A stretch of DNA of 64,000 nt from Candidatus Firestoneibacteriota bacterium. Its GTDB lineage: Bacteria > Oederibacteriota > D2-FULL-39-29. The notes under the pieces are model-generated. The model was not told the DNA's origin. It ran no database searches and was given only the letters and a program-made list of their open reading frames with translations. A program made the translations under genes and the position numbers. Positions 27,349 to 36,769 of this stretch are shown one piece after another (the stretch's first letter is position 1; each line of letters begins with the position of its first letter). The stretch covers positions 15,407 to 79,406 of the forward strand of contig JAPLKO010000051.1 in assembly GCA_026388015.1 (NCBI GenBank). The letters run 5' to 3'.

Positions 27349-27384
27349 TATTTATCTTAATAAATTTAATAAGAAAAGTGAAAA

Positions 27385-28188
27385 ATGGGAAAAGTAATAG
27401 CAGTAGCAAATCAAAAAGGGGGAGTTGGAAAAACCACAACGGCGGTCAACCTTGCAGCTTCTATTGGAGCTATGGAGAAGAAGACGCTTCTCATAGATAT
27501 GGATCCCCAGGGAAATGCAACAAGTGGGTTTGGTGTTAATCCCTACAGTGTAGAGTCAAGCATATATGATTGCATAATAAACGGAAAGCCCCTAGAAGAG
27601 GTTGTCTTAAAGACTGCGATTAACTATATGAATATCGCTCCTTCAAATATTGATCTGACAGGCGCAGAAATAGAACTTGTCCCACTAATGGCTAGAGAAA
27701 ACCGGCTAAAAAACGCAATAGCCCCAATTAAAGACCAATATGAATTTATATTTGTCGACTGCCCCCCATCTTTAGGACTACTGACTCTTAATACTCTTAC
27801 AGCTGCCGATAGTATATTGATACCTATTCAGTGCGAGTATTACGCTTTAGAAGGTGTTAGCAAGCTTTTAAACACCATAGAACTGGTAAAAAAGAGCCTA
27901 AATCAAATGCTTTGCATTGAAGGAGTAGTTCTTACAATGTATGATGGCCGCACTACTCTTGCACAGCAGGTTAGAGATGAAATATATAAACACTTTCAAG
28001 ATAAAGTATATAAATCTATAATTCCAAGAAATGTACGGCTTAGCGAGGCTCCATCTTATGGCAAGCCGGTAATTCTTTATGATATCAGAAGTACAGGAGC
28101 GGAAGCTTATCTAAATCTAGCAAGAGAGGTGGTAGAAAATGCCGAAAGGTCTAGGCAAGGGCTTGGGGGCCTTAATCCCGGGCAGTAA
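27385..28188 (+). CDS. parA: Chromosome-partitioning ATPase ParA (Soj)
   Basis: Walker-type ATPase that forms a nucleoid-bound gradient driving ParB-parS complexes apart. The 267 residues start MGKVIAVANQKGGVGKTTTAVNLA (deviant Walker A KGGVGKTT), followed by DMDPQGNATSGFG, the Walker B-like FIFVDCPPSLGLLTLNTL, and the C-terminal RNVRLSEAPSYGKPVI. No N-terminal helix-turn-helix is present, as in chromosomal Soj. Its 3' end overlaps parB by 50 bases. Confidence 0.97.
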   Translation: MGKVIAVANQKGGVGKTTTAVNLAASIGAMEKKTLLIDMDPQGNATSGFGVNPYSVESSIYDCIINGKPLEEVVLKTAINYMNIAPSNIDLTGAEIELVPLMARENRLKNAIAPIKDQYEFIFVDCPPSLGLLTLNTLTAADSILIPIQCEYYALEGVSKLLNTIELVKKSLNQMLCIEGVVLTMYDGRTTLAQQVRDEIYKHFQDKVYKSIIPRNVRLSEAPSYGKPVILYDIRSTGAEAYLNLAREVVENAERSRQGLGGLNPGQ

Positions 28189-29017
28189 CACTATAAGCCC
28201 AATGGTTGATAAAACAGACGAAAAGCGATTCGGAATTGAGATAGATATTAATAAAATCAGACCGAACAAATATCAACCCAGAAAGGAATTTGATCCTGTT
28301 GAATTGGCAAGTTTGATGGCGTCCATACAAGAAAAAGGGATTATTCAGCCTATTTCTGTAAGAAAAGTAGGGATAGACGAATACGAGCTTATATCCGGGG
28401 AGAGGCGTTTTAGAGCCTCAAGAGAACTTAAAAAGATGACTATTCCTGCTATTATAAGAGATGTTGCAGATGAAGATATGTTGGAGCTTGCTCTAATAGA
28501 GAATATCCAAAGAGACGATCTTAATCCTATCGAAGAGGCCGCGGCATATAAGAGGCTCCAGGACGAGTTTGGTTTGACGCAGGAGGATGTCTCTAAAAAG
28601 GTTGGCAAGGAAAGAAGTACTGTTGCAAATATGCTTCGCTTGTTAAATTTGCCGTTAAAAATTCAGGAATATGTTTCACGTGGAACAATCTCAGTGGGAC
28701 ATGCGCGAGTTTTGCTTGGTATAGACGAATATGATCTTCAGGAGAAATTGTGCGAAAAAGCGGTAAAAACTGGTATGTCGGTTCGCCAAATTGAAGCTAC
28801 GGCTGCTGCTATAAAGAAAGGCGAGATAAAGGATATAAAAAAAGAGCAAGATAAAGATGTGCATATTGCAGAAGCCGAAAAACAGATGCAGTATACGCTG
28901 GGAACCAAAGTAAAGATAATAGGTAAGAAAAAGGGAAAAATATTAGTAGAATTTTATACAATAGAAGACTTAAATAGGATCTATGAAATGATTCAAAGTA
29001 TTGGGAGTAAGCGCTAG
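28139..29017 (+). CDS. parB: Chromosome-partitioning protein ParB (Spo0J)
   Basis: CTP-dependent DNA clamp that loads at parS. The 292 residues begin with MPKGLGKGLGALIPG, the ParA-stimulating arginine/lysine tip. The CTP-binding domain follows, with ISGERRFRASREL (the GERRFRA box) and ENIQRDDLNPIEEAAAYKRL. A helix-turn-helix comes next (GLTQEDVSKKVGKERSTVANMLRLLNLP), then a C-terminal dimerisation domain. A second parS-like site is embedded in the coding sequence. The start lies inside parA, 50 bases before its stop. Confidence 0.97.
   Translation: MPKGLGKGLGALIPGSNTISPMVDKTDEKRFGIEIDINKIRPNKYQPRKEFDPVELASLMASIQEKGIIQPISVRKVGIDEYELISGERRFRASRELKKMTIPAIIRDVADEDMLELALIENIQRDDLNPIEEAAAYKRLQDEFGLTQEDVSKKVGKERSTVANMLRLLNLPLKIQEYVSRGTISVGHARVLLGIDEYDLQEKLCEKAVKTGMSVRQIEATAAAIKKGEIKDIKKEQDKDVHIAEAEKQMQYTLGTKVKIIGKKKGKILVEFYTIEDLNRIYEMIQSIGSKR
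28672..28687. promoter_or_regulatory. Second parS site inside parB
   Basis: TGTTTCACGTGGAACA differs from the canonical palindrome at one position. It lies within the parB reading frame, about 1.4 kb from the first site. Confidence 0.85.
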
Positions 29018-29257
29018 TATTGGGATGGCATATGTTATTCGGCGGAAATATTCTTGATTTAAGGGATATTGTATATTTTTTAGGATGATATCTTGCTCTT
29101 ATGTGCATTTCAACGCGTCTGTTGCGTTCTGGCTACAACCGCACAGCGTTATTGCCATATATAATAAATGTATCTTGGGATATTATGTAATATTTTAAGC
29201 GGTATTTATTTTTTTATGGGTTCATATAATTCAATTTAAAGGATATTTTGTCAATAT

Positions 29258-30343
29258 ATGGAATTTAGGCAACTTACTAAATCTGGAATAAATGTCTCCT
29301 GCATTTCGTTTGGTGGTATGCGTATCCCAAGAATTAGCGAAGAAGAGGCATATAAAGTAGTTAATAGGGCGTTAGACCTGGGAATTAACTACTTTGAGAC
29401 GGCAAGTGGATATGGGGATAGTGAAATTAAGATAGGAAAGTCTCTTGGAAAAAGAAGAAAAGATATTATTCTCTCCACAAAATGCGCTTATGATAATCCA
29501 ATCACGGCAGATGAATTAAAAAGAAATGTTGAAAATCAATTAAAAAGGCTTCAGACTGATTATTTTGACTTCTATCAGATGTGGGGCACCGACTCTATGG
29601 ATTGTTTTGTGAAGATGATAGAGCCCGGATACAAATATGAAGGCGTCAGAGACCTCATGAAACAGGGAGTTATAAAACACATCGGACTTACCTCTCACGC
29701 AAAACCAAAAGATGTAGAAATAATGATAGAGTCGGGACTTTTTGAAAGTGTAACGCTTTATTATAATCCATACAAGCAGGAGTATTCGGAAGTTGCAGCA
29801 CTTGCGCAAAAGTTAGAAATGGGTGTTGTTGCGATGGGTCCTTTAAACGGTGGTTTTCTCGGTGACGAAACGAAAGAGCTGAGTTTTTTAAAGAAAGGAA
29901 AAGCTCGGACAAATGCGGAAGGAGCATTGCGTTTTATTGTCGGAAATAAAAATATCACGACTTCTATTGTTGGTTTTGAATCCGAGCAGCAGGTGATCGA
30001 TGGAGTTTACGCCGGAGATTTTTATGAAGATATAGCCGGGACAAATGACATAGAAATAATTTCTGAAAAGTTTAGAGAAATGAGAAAAATCCTACCGGAA
30101 AATATTTGCAGTTCGTGTAACTACTGCAAACCGTGTAAAGAAAAAATAGACATACCTAATATTTTTAGACTGGTAAATGACGCCAAAGTTTATGGAACCT
30201 GGGGTTTTTTAAAAAACAAATATATGAAAATGAGTAAAAAAGCAGATCTATGTACAAAATGCAAAGCTTGTATGGAAAAATGCCCTCAAAAGCTTGATAT
30301 TATCAAAGATCTGGAAATCGCGCACCAACTGCTAAATAGTTAA
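29258..30343 (+). CDS. Aldo/keto reductase with C-terminal iron-sulfur domain
   Basis: NAD(P)H-dependent TIM-barrel oxidoreductase with a ferredoxin-like extension. The 361 residues start with the AKR core: SGINVSCISFGGMRI, then LGINYFETASGYGDSEIKIGKSL with catalytic Tyr, then STKC and HIGLTSHAKP. The end carries two cysteine clusters, CSSCNYCKPC near 286-295 and CTKCKACMEKCP near 332-343, enough for two 4Fe-4S clusters. This is the COG1453-type architecture. The substrate is unknown. It stands 240 bases after parB with no clear partner; that gap holds nothing I can name. Confidence 0.9.
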   Translation: MEFRQLTKSGINVSCISFGGMRIPRISEEEAYKVVNRALDLGINYFETASGYGDSEIKIGKSLGKRRKDIILSTKCAYDNPITADELKRNVENQLKRLQTDYFDFYQMWGTDSMDCFVKMIEPGYKYEGVRDLMKQGVIKHIGLTSHAKPKDVEIMIESGLFESVTLYYNPYKQEYSEVAALAQKLEMGVVAMGPLNGGFLGDETKELSFLKKGKARTNAEGALRFIVGNKNITTSIVGFESEQQVIDGVYAGDFYEDIAGTNDIEIISEKFREMRKILPENICSSCNYCKPCKEKIDIPNIFRLVNDAKVYGTWGFLKNKYMKMSKKADLCTKCKACMEKCPQKLDIIKDLEIAHQLLNS

Positions 30344-30368
30344 ATCATCCATTGCTTCCCGGAGAAAA

Positions 30369-31319
30369 ATGAAAGTATTTAATCCGAACCATCCCGATAT
30401 AAAAAAAAGAGTTGAACAGTATATTTCCGCATCTCTTTCTCTCGCCGTTGAATTTATTCTGGCGCTGCCGGTCAAAGGAACAGGACAGAATCCTTTCTGG
30501 AAAGTAGAAGTTGCAGAAGGTGAAAAACACAGCTTTATCATCTTAAAAACGTTTGTGCAGGACAGTTCCTCAGTTTCCGGCGATAAACAGGATTTTTTTA
30601 GAGAATACCGTTTGTTAAAACAGCTTGAAACAAAAACTCTGAAATTTCCAAAAGTATTTGGCATAGATGAAGAAGGAACGGCGCTGGGAACCCCTTCGTT
30701 TCTTGAGGAGAGCTTAAAAGGGCGGGTGCTTTATAATGCTCTGAAAATAAAAGAAAAATGGGCGGAAGAGCTCTATATTAAAAGCATAATTGAAATCCAA
30801 AATATTAAGAAAGAAGATCTGGGAACCGTTTACGGAGAATTAAACGAAAGCGAAAACACACATGATTCTTTTGTGCGGATAAAAAAAGAACTGTTCCTTC
30901 TTTCAAAAGGCCCGCTTCTTACGCTGGTACTGAAAAAGCTGACAGATGATCAGCCTCCGTTTATTCAGCCTTGCTTTGGAAACGGGGATTTTAATCCCAA
31001 GAACTTCTTAGCGAAAGATAAAATACTTACGGGTATCTTAAAATTTGAAACAGCAGGCTTCTTTGACCCGCTTTATCAGTTTTTACTACCTCTGGAGAAG
31101 TATCCGCTGCTTAAAAACAGAGGGCTGGAAGAAGCATACTGTAAAGAGAAAGGGCTGAAGAATATAATAATAGACTGGTATTACGGTCTGATTCTGGCAG
31201 CAAAACTTTTAGAGGCTCTAATAATAGAAGAAAAAGGGGAGACCCCGGCAAATCAGGAAATAAATAATAAGGAAGATATTCTAGCCCGCCTGAGTAAATG
31301 GGTAAAAAGTACAAAGTGA
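30369..31319 (+). CDS. APH-fold phosphotransferase-like protein with altered catalytic residues
   Basis: A 316-residue cytosolic protein related to the aminoglycoside/choline kinase fold. The C-terminal lobe has FGNGDFNPKNFLAKDKILTGILKFETAGFFDPLYQF. This aligns with the family pattern HGDxNPxNxL then DFExAxxxDP. Asp207 and Asn212 of the catalytic loop remain, but the usual His is Asn205 and the metal-binding Asp of the DFE motif is Lys225. An N-lobe lysine (FIILKTF, Lys60) is plausible for ATP contact. It may be a pseudokinase or bind another ligand. It follows the aldo/keto reductase by 25 bases and precedes a histidine phosphatase. Confidence 0.7.
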   Translation: MKVFNPNHPDIKKRVEQYISASLSLAVEFILALPVKGTGQNPFWKVEVAEGEKHSFIILKTFVQDSSSVSGDKQDFFREYRLLKQLETKTLKFPKVFGIDEEGTALGTPSFLEESLKGRVLYNALKIKEKWAEELYIKSIIEIQNIKKEDLGTVYGELNESENTHDSFVRIKKELFLLSKGPLLTLVLKKLTDDQPPFIQPCFGNGDFNPKNFLAKDKILTGILKFETAGFFDPLYQFLLPLEKYPLLKNRGLEEAYCKEKGLKNIIIDWYYGLILAAKLLEALIIEEKGETPANQEINNKEDILARLSKWVKSTK

Positions 31320-31388
31320 CAGAATAATTACAGCGCGGACGGGTTTAGAACCCACAGCGAAATTTATTTAGAAAGGCATATAAATAAT

Positions 31389-32003
31389 ATGAAATACTAT
31401 TTTTTCAGACACGGTGAAAGCGAAGCAAATAAAGCAAAGCTCTTTGCCAGTACTAAAATAGACCCCTCCCTCACGAAAAACGGTAAACAGCAAGCTGCAA
31501 ATATGTGTGAAGTTATGAAAGATTTCCCGGTTGAGAGAATCTATGTCAGTCCGCTAAAAAGAACAAAAGAAACCGCCGGGATTATTTTTCCGGGGAAGGT
31601 ACTGATGATTGAAGAAAGCCTGAGAGAGACGGATGTCGGCTTGCTGGACGGAGAAAGCTATACCGCCCCCGCTAACTGGAAGAAATATAAAGATGTAGTA
31701 GACGCTTGGGAGTCCGGTAATCATTCTGCACGTTTTGAAGGCGGTGAGTCAAACGTAGAAATCAAAGCCAGAATAGTAAAGTTTATGAGCAGAGCGAATA
31801 AAGAGTGTAAGGAAAGCGCGGCATTTGTGGCGCACAGTGACATACTCCGGAGTTTTTTCTGGTTTTTCTGCGAAAACAGGGGAAAAACAATGCAGGATAA
31901 CTACATGGATAAAGGTCGTTTAACCATTGTTTCAAGAGAGCCAAACAGCAGTATATATAGAATAGAGAATTTCAATATAGAGACATTGACGAATTACGAT
32001 TGA
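31389..32003 (+). CDS. Histidine phosphatase (phosphoglycerate-mutase-like)
   Basis: A 204-residue branch-1 histidine phosphatase. It has the RHGESEANK motif at residues 7-15 (His8 the phosphoryl acceptor), IYVSPLKRTKETA (second Arg), the acid LRETDVGLLDGE, and VAHSDILRSFFW for the second catalytic His. Family members act on sugar phosphates, cobalamin precursors or nucleotides, and the sequence does not say which. It lies 69 bases after the APH-like gene, possibly in one operon, and converges on the ABC-2 permease. Confidence 0.9.
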   Translation: MKYYFFRHGESEANKAKLFASTKIDPSLTKNGKQQAANMCEVMKDFPVERIYVSPLKRTKETAGIIFPGKVLMIEESLRETDVGLLDGESYTAPANWKKYKDVVDAWESGNHSARFEGGESNVEIKARIVKFMSRANKECKESAAFVAHSDILRSFFWFFCENRGKTMQDNYMDKGRLTIVSREPNSSIYRIENFNIETLTNYD

Positions 32004-32041
32004 CAATTTAATGAAGGCTGAATTTATCCCGCCAAGTGAAG

Positions 32042-32815
32042 TTATTCCGACAATCTCATTATTATTCCGTTTTTCCTGGATCTCTGGTAAGCCCAATTTA
32101 TTGAGAAAAGGACGAGGGAGATGTAGGTGAAACAAAGAGCGAAGCCGGTTAAGAGAAGGTGTGTGTGCAGAGGCTTAAAACCGTACCCGAGTCTGAAATA
32201 CTCTAAAAAGTACGTAAGCGGGATTAACTCGGCCAGCCACTGGAAAAACGGCGGGAGCTGATCCACTGGATAATATATTCCGCAAATAAGCATTACCAGA
32301 GTTCCGAAAGCCCAGGCTACTATTTCTACACGCTGTCCGTACAGCGTGATTAAAAGGCAGATAAGCATTCCTATTATCAAAGCATTCAAAAAAACACCTG
32401 CAATAAAAACAGCTGCAACTTTATATGAAGGTACCTCAAAGCCGAAAGCGAAGTAAGAAAATAACGCCATCAATGCGAATATCAGCACTCCGCGCACTAT
32501 GCCGATTATCCATGAACCTAATATAAAATGCAAATGCTCTATAGGGGCGAGAAACGTGTGTTTTATACTTTTTGACCAGACGTCATACAAAAGGCCGTAT
32601 GCCACGTCAAGTGTTGCCACCTGGATAGTTCCTGCTGTTATCGCGCCGGTTAAAACAAAATTCAGCAGGGTCTGGTCTAGTTTTAGAAAGCCGCTCATTA
32701 ACCCCATGGAAATAAGGCTCACAACCGGCCAGAATAATAACTCAAAGAAAGAAAACAGGTTACGTTTTGCGAATATCCAGTTTCTGTATGAAAAAGCCAG
32801 TATTTTACTTAGCAA
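32042..32815 (-). CDS. ABC-2 type transporter permease
   Basis: A 257-residue inner-membrane protein with about six helices in ABC-2 layout: FWPVVSLISMGLMSGFL, then LNFVLTGAITAGTIQVATLDVAYGLLYDVWSKSIKHTFLAPI, FLNALIIGMLICLLITL, and ICGIYYPVDQLPPFFQWLAELIPLTYFLEYFR, the typical ABC-2 signature region. It exports a drug, polysaccharide or lipid with the ATPase encoded just upstream, with which it overlaps by 11 bases. This pair is the only intact minus-strand operon right of the origin. Confidence 0.9.
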   Translation of the reverse strand: MLSKILAFSYRNWIFAKRNLFSFFELLFWPVVSLISMGLMSGFLKLDQTLLNFVLTGAITAGTIQVATLDVAYGLLYDVWSKSIKHTFLAPIEHLHFILGSWIIGIVRGVLIFALMALFSYFAFGFEVPSYKVAAVFIAGVFLNALIIGMLICLLITLYGQRVEIVAWAFGTLVMLICGIYYPVDQLPPFFQWLAELIPLTYFLEYFRLGYGFKPLHTHLLLTGFALCFTYISLVLFSINWAYQRSRKNGIIMRLSE

Positions 32816-33572
32816 GATCTAAGAACACTCCTTCCAGGTCTTTTGTTTTAGTTTTTCTCTTTAACTCTGCTTTTGTCCCGAGCGCCTTTATCTTGCCGTC
32901 CTTTATGAATGCTATTCTGCCGCAAAGTTCTTCGGCTTCTTTCATGTAATGTGTGGTCAAAATTATCGTAGTTCCGGTTTTTTTATTTATCTCAAGTATT
33001 TTTGCTCTTATTTTTTTTGAAATATCCGGGTCCAGCCCTATGGTTGGTTCATCAAGAAGGAGTATTTCAGGCGCGTTTATCATGGATTTTGCAAGCGCCA
33101 CCCTCTGTTTTGTCCCGGTAGAGAGTCTTGAGTACTCCGAATTCCTGTGTTTTTCAAGTTCAAATGCTGATATAAGCTCGTGTACGCGGTCTTTAGAGGC
33201 AAAAATACCGAAACCATACAGCATTGAGTAGTATTTGAGAATCTCCTGTACGGTCAGACTCCAGGGGAAGTTGGGATTTCCGGAGCACATATTTATCCTG
33301 GCTTTTAAAGTTGCGAGTTCATGCATGGAGAGTTTTGTAGTTTCCCGGCCGAACATCAGCACTTTGCCCGCATCAGGCAGGAGTTGTGTCGAAATAACGT
33401 TTAGAAGCGTGGTCTTTCCGGCTCCGTTTGGTCCAAGAAGGCCGAAGATTTCCCCCTTGTTAACAGTAAGAGAAATACCATTTAGCGCAGTATTTACTTT
33501 TTTCTTAAAAAACCCGGAGGTAAACTTCTTGCGGATGTTCTTTACCTCTATGACTTTCAAGTTATTTTTCAT
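32805..33572 (-). CDS. ABC-2 type transporter ATP-binding protein
   Basis: Cytosolic ATPase of the exporter. Walker A GLLGPNGAGKTTLLNVIST, Q-loop region MCSGNPNFPWSLTVQEIL, signature LSTGTKQRVALAKSMI, Walker B ILLLDEPTIGLDP, and the switch TTHYMKEAEEL. About 255 residues when begun at the ATG at 33572 (MKNNLKVIEVKNI). In-frame starts up to 33626 would add a non-conserved lead, and none has a strong ribosome site. It is transcribed divergently from the GAF/HD-GYP gene. Confidence 0.9.
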   Translation of the reverse strand: MKNNLKVIEVKNIRKKFTSGFFKKKVNTALNGISLTVNKGEIFGLLGPNGAGKTTLLNVISTQLLPDAGKVLMFGRETTKLSMHELATLKARINMCSGNPNFPWSLTVQEILKYYSMLYGFGIFASKDRVHELISAFELEKHRNSEYSRLSTGTKQRVALAKSMINAPEILLLDEPTIGLDPDISKKIRAKILEINKKTGTTIILTTHYMKEAEELCGRIAFIKDGKIKALGTKAELKRKTKTKDLEGVFLDLAK

Positions 33573-33769
33573 TTTGCCTAATGAGTTTATCATATAACCC
33601 GGTATTTTTACATAATTTTTTATCAATTCTCCTTACTCATCTTCTATATATATCGTCCAATTCGCACTATCTGCGCTATCTCTTTTTCTTATCCGTGTTA
33701 TCAGTCCCGGATTTTTGGGCCATGGTTTTATATTGTATTTCTCACCCCCATTTTGTATTATAGCTTATT

Positions 33770-34909
33770 ATGGACGAAAAAGTTTTTCAAAAAATATTAG
33801 ATATAGGCATTGCGCTTTCAAGCGAGCACGACCTTGACACCCTGCTGAATAAAATACTCTCGAAAGCCCAGGAGATAACCGGGGCAGACGGAGGATCGGT
33901 TTATCTCGTAAAAAAAGACAGACTGATCTTTAAAGCAAGCCGCAATTGTACCCTTTTAAAAAAGCTTGGCGCTAAAAAGATGAACGAGCTGGTAAAGACC
34001 TTTGAGCTGCCGGCGAGCAAAAAAAGCATGGCAGGCTATGCCGCGGTTACCGGAAGGACGCTTAATATACCTAACGTTAAAAATATCCCGGCAGATGAAG
34101 AATACTTTTACGACCCTTCTTTTGATAAAAAATACGACTATGATACGGTTTCAATGCTTGTAATCCCGATGAGAAACAAGCAGGACGAAGTTACCGGCGT
34201 TCTGCAGTTAATAAATTCCCTTGAAAACGGAAAGCCGGTTCCTTTTAAAGAGTCTCAAGAAAAAATAATATCTTCTTTCTCCTCTCAGGCCGCAATAGCT
34301 ATAGAAAATGCAGCTCTGAACGATTTGCTTGAACAAGCCCATTTTGACACAATATTCCGGCTTTCGGAGGCGGCGGAATATAGAGATAAAGAGACCGCGA
34401 ATCATATAAAACGGGTCAGCCATTACGCAAAACTGCTGTTCGAAAAAATGGGGCATAACAAAGAAGAGTGCAAGCTGCTTTTTTGGTCGGCTCCGATGCA
34501 CGATATAGGCAAGCTGGGCATTCCTGATGCGATTCTCCAAAAACCCGGACCTTTGACCTCGGAAGAGAGAGCCATAATGGAACAACATGCCGCAATAGGA
34601 GCCCTGGTGCTTAAGGACTCCGCTATCCCGGTAATTGCAAAATCCAGAATTGTGGCCCTCACCCACCATGAAAAATATGACGGTTCGGGCTATCCGCAGA
34701 AATTAAAAGGGGAGGCTATTCCTTTGGAAGGCCGGGTTGTAGCGCTTGCTGATGTATACGACGCGCTTTCAAGTAAGCGTGTCTATAAACCGCCCATGCC
34801 GGAAGAAAAAGCAATTGCAATTCTAAAAGAAGGCGCCGGCCGGCATTTTGATCCTCTGCTCGTAAAAATATTCCTAGGCGAAATGAAAAAAATAAAAGAA
34901 ATAAGATGA
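33770..34909 (+). CDS. GAF and HD-GYP domain protein, probable cyclic-di-GMP phosphodiesterase
   Basis: A 379-residue cytosolic signalling protein. The N-terminal GAF sensor (about 10-175; LDTLLNKILSKAQEITGADGGSVYLV, then ITGVLQLINSLENG-like region) binds a small ligand. The HD-GYP domain (about 195-375) has FRLSEAAEYRDKETANHIKRVSHYA, metal-binding HDIGKLGIPD, LTHHEKYDGSGYPQKLKGEAIPLEGRVVALADVYDAL with the GYP motif, and AGRHFDP. All metal-binding His/Asp motifs appear intact, so it should be active on cyclic di-GMP. It is apparently monocistronic. No GGDEF partner is in the window. Confidence 0.93.
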   Translation: MDEKVFQKILDIGIALSSEHDLDTLLNKILSKAQEITGADGGSVYLVKKDRLIFKASRNCTLLKKLGAKKMNELVKTFELPASKKSMAGYAAVTGRTLNIPNVKNIPADEEYFYDPSFDKKYDYDTVSMLVIPMRNKQDEVTGVLQLINSLENGKPVPFKESQEKIISSFSSQAAIAIENAALNDLLEQAHFDTIFRLSEAAEYRDKETANHIKRVSHYAKLLFEKMGHNKEECKLLFWSAPMHDIGKLGIPDAILQKPGPLTSEERAIMEQHAAIGALVLKDSAIPVIAKSRIVALTHHEKYDGSGYPQKLKGEAIPLEGRVVALADVYDALSSKRVYKPPMPEEKAIAILKEGAGRHFDPLLVKIFLGEMKKIKEIR

Positions 34910-35047
34910 GAATTTTCAGATAACGAAACTAATTGCGACAATTATTTTGGTTTAAAAGCAGCAGACCTCAGTAATATGTTAAAATAATAGAAGCTCTTCT
35001 ACATTATGTTCGAGCGGAAAGTAAAATCAAGAAAAAAGGAAAAAGTA

Positions 35048-36748
35048 ATGGACTTAAATAAAACATATAAAAACCCAGTATTTCTTACCCTGCTTTCGGT
35101 GGTTCTGGCCGTGATGCTGTTTATAGCTTTTAAGAACATTCTGCCCACGGCTCGGGAGAAAGCGTTTTGTGCAAAACTGAATGAGCTGGCGGAGAAGCGC
35201 CTGATAAAGAGCGTTTTTGACGAGGCGGGGGAAAAGATTGAATTTTATTCTTTAGAAAATAGTTTTTCTAAAACAGTTGTTTTCTCTCTCGCTGAAGACG
35301 AAGGTAAACCGGCTGAAATATACGCGGCAAAGTTGAAAGTAAAAAAGAACGGGATTATTACAAAAGTTAAGGGGATAGTCAATCTCTCGCGTACTCCGGA
35401 CGCCGAAGAAGGCGTTTATGATGTTAAAAGCGGCTGGGTCGCCTTTGCGACTTCTATGGGGGCGGCCGTACAATCTGTGACTACAGTGCGCGTCTCCGGA
35501 AACTACCGCAGTCTTTTCGTATTTAAGCCGACTGTGAAAAAACTGCAACTCGAATGGGAAAACAACGGAATAAAACTCGCGGTAGCGTATATGCTAAAAG
35601 ATGCAAAAAAAGAGATTATGCTGAATCCGGTAAAAAAATGCATTCAACCGGCAACAGAGGAAATAAAATATTTTTCTGAAGTGAAAGGGGAGGAGAGCTG
35701 GATTGCCGCATGTGTTAATTTTGGCAGGAAAATACTTGGAGTTGAATTTGTGGGAAATATGGAGGCCGTATTTTTCTTGGCCAAAGACCGGTTTGACAGC
35801 CTCTCATATTCTGTCGGAAAGTTTTTTAGCGGAAAAAAGGGCGTGTTTAAACAAGGCGCCGGCAACGCAGCGCTTAAAAATATTGAACCGGTTATTAAAA
35901 ATGACGTTTTAAAAGGGGAAGGAGTTTGGATAACCGACGGTTTGCCGCAGGGGGAAAATAAAAACCGTCCATTGCTTGCAAGGACTATTTACAGGCCGGA
36001 TCCGGAGCGCCCATATGCGCTTGTGGATTTATTATATGCAGACAGCGAGCAGATAGAAATATTTCCTATAGGCGGGACCATCCACCCCATTTCTACAACC
36101 GGAATAAAAGGGAAAGGAATAATTCCTTCTGATGAGGATACAAGAAAAAGAGCATTGTTTGCCTTCTCCGGCGGTTTTCAGGCGGTACACGGTTCTTACG
36201 GCATGATGGTTGACGGCGATGTGCTTTTACCGGCTATCAAAGATATTGCAACACTTGCGATGTATGCCGACGGAACCTTTAATATGGGAGTCTGGGGCGA
36301 AGACATTAAGGAAGCTGCTACTATGGTTTCTTACAGACAGAATTTAAAACCGCTGATTCGAAAAGGTATCTTTAACGATAAAAACAAATACTGGGGGCTT
36401 TCTGCGGATAAAAATAAAAGTATTTACGTCTGGCGGACAGGGTTTGGTATTACCAAAGACAAAAAGGCGGTTTTTGCCATCGGTAACTCCGTATCTGCCG
36501 CTTCCCTCGCCAAGGCTATGCTTGCGGCGGGAGTCGAAGAGGCGATGCATCTTGATATGAATCTTGTGAACGTTGCCTGTGAAATATACTTGCCCGAAAC
36601 AAACGAGAACAAAGAGCAAAAGAAAGGGAAGAACGGTGAGCTGCTCTTAAAGGCCGTTCATCTAAACAACAGATTTTTTGGGACTCCCGGACGCTATATA
36701 AAGCCTCACACCAGGGATTTTATATATGTAGTCCGGAAAAGGAATTAA
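35048..36748 (+). CDS. Membrane-anchored phosphodiester-glycosidase-like protein
   Basis: About 566 residues from the ATG at 35048, which has AAGGA seven bases upstream (an in-frame ATG at 35006 is weaker). One N-terminal helix (PVFLTLLSVVLAVMLFIAF) anchors it. A long middle region (to about 330) matches nothing I recognise. The C-terminal 200 residues resemble the NAGPA/phosphodiester glycosidase (DUF2233) fold: FAFSGGFQAVHGSYGMMVDG, then FGITKDKKAVFAIGNSVSAASLAKAMLAAGVEEAMHLDMN, where a tandem of glycine/aspartate motifs forms the active site. It may trim envelope glycans; that is inferred from the family. Confidence 0.75.
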   Translation: MDLNKTYKNPVFLTLLSVVLAVMLFIAFKNILPTAREKAFCAKLNELAEKRLIKSVFDEAGEKIEFYSLENSFSKTVVFSLAEDEGKPAEIYAAKLKVKKNGIITKVKGIVNLSRTPDAEEGVYDVKSGWVAFATSMGAAVQSVTTVRVSGNYRSLFVFKPTVKKLQLEWENNGIKLAVAYMLKDAKKEIMLNPVKKCIQPATEEIKYFSEVKGEESWIAACVNFGRKILGVEFVGNMEAVFFLAKDRFDSLSYSVGKFFSGKKGVFKQGAGNAALKNIEPVIKNDVLKGEGVWITDGLPQGENKNRPLLARTIYRPDPERPYALVDLLYADSEQIEIFPIGGTIHPISTTGIKGKGIIPSDEDTRKRALFAFSGGFQAVHGSYGMMVDGDVLLPAIKDIATLAMYADGTFNMGVWGEDIKEAATMVSYRQNLKPLIRKGIFNDKNKYWGLSADKNKSIYVWRTGFGITKDKKAVFAIGNSVSAASLAKAMLAAGVEEAMHLDMNLVNVACEIYLPETNENKEQKKGKNGELLLKAVHLNNRFFGTPGRYIKPHTRDFIYVVRKRN

Positions 36749-36769
36749 TATTATCAGGAGCCGTGCAAA

